This document shows, piece by piece, positions 61,369-64,000 of a DNA stretch of 64,000 bases. The stretch covers positions 301,984-365,983 of the forward strand of contig NZ_LHQS01000002.1 in assembly GCF_004102725.1 (NCBI RefSeq), written 5' to 3'. Within the stretch, counting starts at the first letter, position 1, and every line of letters begins with the position of its first letter. This stretch comes from Methanoculleus taiwanensis (GTDB taxonomy: Archaea > Halobacteriota > Methanomicrobia > Methanomicrobiales > Methanoculleaceae). The position numbers and the translations under genes were made by a program. The notes beneath the pieces were generated by a model, which saw only the letters and a program-made list of their open reading frames with translations, was not told the origin of the DNA and did not search any database.

Positions 61369-62970
61369 TTACAGCGACGGTGCCTTCTTCGTGAAGACGT
61401 CGATATTCATGCTCCCCGTCTTCCCGTCCCGCATGAGGTAGTACTCCGCGATCCGATCCTGGTTGTCGTAGTACGAGAACCAGTAGCTGAGCTTGTAGCG
61501 CTCCTTATCGTAGCCGGTGAGCGACGGGTAGGTGTCCTGATCGTACGCGATGACCATATCGAAGTTTTGGGAGTAGATCGTGCTCTCGTCGACCTTACCG
61601 CCGTAGTAGGAGATCTTCGACGCCTGCTCTCCCCGGTAGTACCAGGGAAGCGGCCAGTAGGTATCCGATGCGATGGCGACCTTCTCCGATGCGTCGATCA
61701 TCGCCATGATCTCCCTGAGGTCTTCGGAGTTCTGCACCTGTACGATCGGTTCGTTGATGTCGACCGGCACGAACCCGACGTGCCACGTCATGGCGATGAG
61801 GAAGATGCTCGCACCGACCGCGATCGCCGCCTTCTTCGTCGTCATCGCATACACGGCGACGAAGATCAGGGGGAGCAGCTGGTGCAGGATCAGCCACGGC
61901 ACCTTCTCGCCGATGTAGGCGTAGGCGCCGACGGAGAGCACCAGCCAGTAGATGGAGAACCGCATGAACTCTTCCCGCCGATCGAAGATCCGGGTGCCGA
62001 CCACCTCATCGAGGTCTTGCGGCAGTGGTGCTGCAGTATCGCTCTTTCGCGCGAGGCGTCGACGGATCTCCCGCACTGCCCGGGTGCCCCGCCCGTTGCC
62101 TGCGAGGAACTGGCCGATTCCGAAGACGGCGAGGATGAAGATCGGCACCTCGTAGAGGAGGAAGAAGATGATGTAGAAGAACGGCGGCCCGCCGAGGCGC
62201 TCCTGCTGGTGCATTGCCGTCCAGTGCTCGATGGCTTTTAGCCACCCGTCCGCGAGCACCTCGGGGTGAGCGCCGAACGAGGAGTAGAAGGCTGCCATGA
62301 TCCCGACTGTAACCAGGGCTCCGAAGAGGAGATCGGTCTTCCACCGCTTCGGCAGTTCGAGGCGCCGGGTGCTGATCAGGTAGATGAGGTAGGATCCGAA
62401 GATCGCAAGCACGATCGGCATATTCTCCTTGCTCGACATCCCGAAGCCGACTGCGGCGCCCGCGATGAGAGCGTACTTCGTCTCCCGCCTCTCGAAGTAG
62501 TAGAGGAGTGAGACGAGGAGAACCAGTGTAAAGAAGATGATGAAGATGTCGTTTCGAAGAAACCGCGAGAAGTAGACCATCCCCGGAGAGACGGCGATGA
62601 AGAGCGCTGCTATGAGCGTCTGCCTCTTATCGAGGTACCCGAGTCTGTAGATCGGGTAGAGGAGCGGGATCAGCGCGAGTCCGAGGAGTGCCGGGACGAC
62701 CCTCCCCACGAGATCGGAGTCTCCGAAGACTGAGAACATCCCTGCCGTGACGTAGTAGAGCAGCGGCCCGTGGTACATGGGATCGTACGTATAGATCCCT
62801 TCGGTCAGCAGGCGATACGAAAACCATGCGTGAATAGCTTCGTCGTGATGAAAGAGTTTTAAGTCCAGCTGATAGAACCGCAGCCCCAGGGCTACCAGAA
62901 AAATCAGGAAAAAAAGTCTCTCGTAGGAGAGCTGTTCACGGATCCTGTCGTAGAATCCAGCGGCCGTCAC
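61369..62970 (-). CDS. Agl23-like/TIGR03663-family membrane protein (putative GT-C glycosyltransferase)
   Basis: A 533-residue membrane protein with about 11 helices and a C-terminal soluble domain. The opening FYQLDLKLFHHDEAIHAWFSYRLL contains the acidic HDEA motif of GT-C enzymes, and YDPMYHGPLLYYVTAGMFSVFGDSDLVGRVVPALLG is typical of the TIGR03663 family, which is usually found together with the YYY family encoded at 53579-55588. Function in protein or lipid glycosylation is inferred. It is 12 bp after rps10 on the same strand and so on the ribosomal transcript. Confidence 0.85.
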   Translation of the reverse strand: MTAAGFYDRIREQLSYERLFFLIFLVALGLRFYQLDLKLFHHDEAIHAWFSYRLLTEGIYTYDPMYHGPLLYYVTAGMFSVFGDSDLVGRVVPALLGLALIPLLYPIYRLGYLDKRQTLIAALFIAVSPGMVYFSRFLRNDIFIIFFTLVLLVSLLYYFERRETKYALIAGAAVGFGMSSKENMPIVLAIFGSYLIYLISTRRLELPKRWKTDLLFGALVTVGIMAAFYSSFGAHPEVLADGWLKAIEHWTAMHQQERLGGPPFFYIIFFLLYEVPIFILAVFGIGQFLAGNGRGTRAVREIRRRLARKSDTAAPLPQDLDEVVGTRIFDRREEFMRFSIYWLVLSVGAYAYIGEKVPWLILHQLLPLIFVAVYAMTTKKAAIAVGASIFLIAMTWHVGFVPVDINEPIVQVQNSEDLREIMAMIDASEKVAIASDTYWPLPWYYRGEQASKISYYGGKVDESTIYSQNFDMVIAYDQDTYPSLTGYDKERYKLSYWFSYYDNQDRIAEYYLMRDGKTGSMNIDVFTKKAPSL

Positions 62971-62982
62971 GCCGCTCTCACC

Positions 62983-63291
62983 TCAGCTTTCCAGAACGAT
63001 CTCAATGCCGATGTCCTTCGGTACCTGAATGCGCATCAGCTGCCGGAGGGCTCGTTCATCTGCATCGATATCGATGAGTCTCTTGTGTACGCGCATCTGC
63101 CAGCGATCCCAGGTGGCGGTTCCTTCGCCGTCGGGGCTCTTGCGGATGGGTACAACCAGTCGCTTCGTTGGGAGCGGTATGGGACCTGCCAGATTGACGC
63201 CTGTGCGTTCTGCAATCTCTTTGATCCGATTGCATACCATCTCAATCTTCTCAAAGTCCGTTCCGGAAAGACGTATTCTGGCTTTTTGCAT
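62983..63291 (-). CDS. rps10: 30S ribosomal protein S10
   Basis: A 102-residue ribosomal protein with the archaeal S10 pattern: [59 protein letters not shown]. The start at 63291 has GGTGG six bases before it; an in-frame start four codons earlier is less likely. It follows the EF-1alpha gene after 30 bp, the usual archaeal order. Confidence 0.96.
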   Translation of the reverse strand: MQKARIRLSGTDFEKIEMVCNRIKEIAERTGVNLAGPIPLPTKRLVVPIRKSPDGEGTATWDRWQMRVHKRLIDIDADERALRQLMRIQVPKDIGIEIVLES

Positions 63292-63321
63292 GATGTCCAC
63301 CAAAAATATTGGGAGATTAAG

Positions 63322-64000
63322 TTATCTCATCTGCTTGGGGGTGATATCCATGCACATGCCGGCAGCGATCGTGGAGCCCATATCACGGACTGCAAAGCGT
63401 CCGAGCTGGGGGATCTCCTTGACCTTCTCGATGACCATGGGCCGGGTGGGCTTGATCTTGACGATTGCGGCATCGCCTGTCTTGAGGAATGTGGGGTTCT
63501 CTTCTTTGACCTGACCGGTGCGGGGGTCGAGCTTCTTGACGAGCTCGACGAAGGTGCAGGCAATCTGCGAGGTGTGGCAGTGGAAGACCGGGGTGTAACC
63601 GACGGTCAGTGCGCTCGGGTGGTGGAGCACCACAATCTGTGCGGTGAACTCGTCTGCCACGGTCGGGGGCGCGTCGGCGGGACCGCAGACGTCGCCACGG
63701 CGGATGTCGCCCTTGCCGATACCACGGACGTTGAAACCGACGTTGTCGCCGGGGAGTGCCTCTGCCTGCTCTTCGTGGTGCATCTCGATGGTCTTGACCT
63801 CACCCTCCTTGTTGGCGGGCATGAAGTTGACCTTCATTCCTTTCTTCATGATTCCGGTCTCGATACGGCCGACGGGCACGGTTCCGATACCGGAGATGGA
63901 GTAGACGTCCTGGATGGGGAGACGGAAGGGAAGGTTCGTGGGCTTCTCGGGCTCCGTGAGCAGGTTGAGTGCGTCAAGAACCGTGGGGCCGGTGTACCAG
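63322..64000 (-). CDS. tuf: Elongation factor 1-alpha (3' part only)
   Basis: The gene enters from the right edge and ends at 63322; 225 codons are visible. Domain 2 starts [20 protein letters not shown] and has [27 protein letters not shown], and domain 3 is complete to PKQMR. The protein brings aminoacyl-tRNA to the ribosome. The GTPase domain lies outside the window. Confidence 0.96.
   Translation of the reverse strand, partial: WYTGPTVLDALNLLTEPEKPTNLPFRLPIQDVYSISGIGTVPVGRIETGIMKKGMKVNFMPANKEGEVKTIEMHHEEQAEALPGDNVGFNVRGIGKGDIRRGDVCGPADAPPTVADEFTAQIVVLHHPSALTVGYTPVFHCHTSQIACTFVELVKKLDPRTGQVKEENPTFLKTGDAAIVKIKPTRPMVIEKVKEIPQLGRFAVRDMGSTIAAGMCMDITPKQMR

Overview
The window comes from a hydrogenotrophic methanogen of the order Methanomicrobiales, most likely Methanoculleus or a close relative; that placement is inferred, since no rRNA is present. 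The support is a methenyl-H4MPT cyclohydrolase (mch), a methanogenesis marker 12 protein, a methanopterin biosynthesis enzyme (mptG fusion), a four-subunit pyruvate:ferredoxin oxidoreductase (porCDAB), Orc1/Cdc6, archaeal ribosomal proteins (L7Ae, S28e, L24e, S10), EF-1alpha and a CetZ/FtsZ-family tubulin. Genic DNA is GC-rich, so many antisense frames are open; those shadows are left out.

Layout. 1-9.8 kb: zinc-ribbon and TM2 small proteins, an ABC exporter whose ATPase lacks a normal start codon, a lone PAS protein, a SET-domain protein, envelope hypotheticals, an M24 peptidase, a NudC-type Nudix hydrolase and a PreA-like flavoprotein. 9.8-15.1 kb: a small protein preceded by GTTGCA-type repeats and overlapping a tRNA-Val on the other strand; mch; cdc6 with a proline-rich zinc-finger partner; a canonical box C/D guide RNA in the gap behind it; two membrane proteins. 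15.7-33.1 kb: a surface-polysaccharide locus of lower GC with a DPM-type glycosyltransferase, a flippase, four FemAB/GNAT-like genes plus the decayed remnant of a fifth, a polysaccharide deacetylase, a large membrane protein, three GT4-type transferases and a small Cys-rich protein typical of such loci. 33.4-38.1 kb: two secreted beta-helix proteins sharing long near-identical segments.

38.8-52.0 kb is mostly housekeeping: a chorismate lyase-like/MptG fusion, phosphoglycerate mutase, a sugar-nucleotide epimerase, marker 12, hexulose isomerase, porCDAB, threonine synthase, a nitrilase-family amidase and a MarC protein. 52.1-53.4 kb is the rpl7ae-rps28e-rpl24e-ndk operon; its leader can fold into a kink-turn directly abutting the ribosome binding site of rpl7ae, a likely L7Ae autoregulatory element. 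53.6-63 kb holds a glycolipid/glycoprotein module (YYY-family and Agl23-like membrane proteins, UPF0104, GT2, FAD amine-oxidase-like) around a CetZ gene paired with a membrane-anchored coiled-coil surface protein. The right edge has rps10 and the 3' part of the EF-1alpha gene.

The points most worth following are the box C/D sRNA (13766-13830), the rpl7ae leader kink-turn (53392-53420), the duplicated and partly decayed FemAB cassette (21.6-26.5 kb), the CetZ/coiled-coil pair, and the chorismate lyase-MptG fusion. No CRISPR array, complete insertion sequence or prophage was seen.
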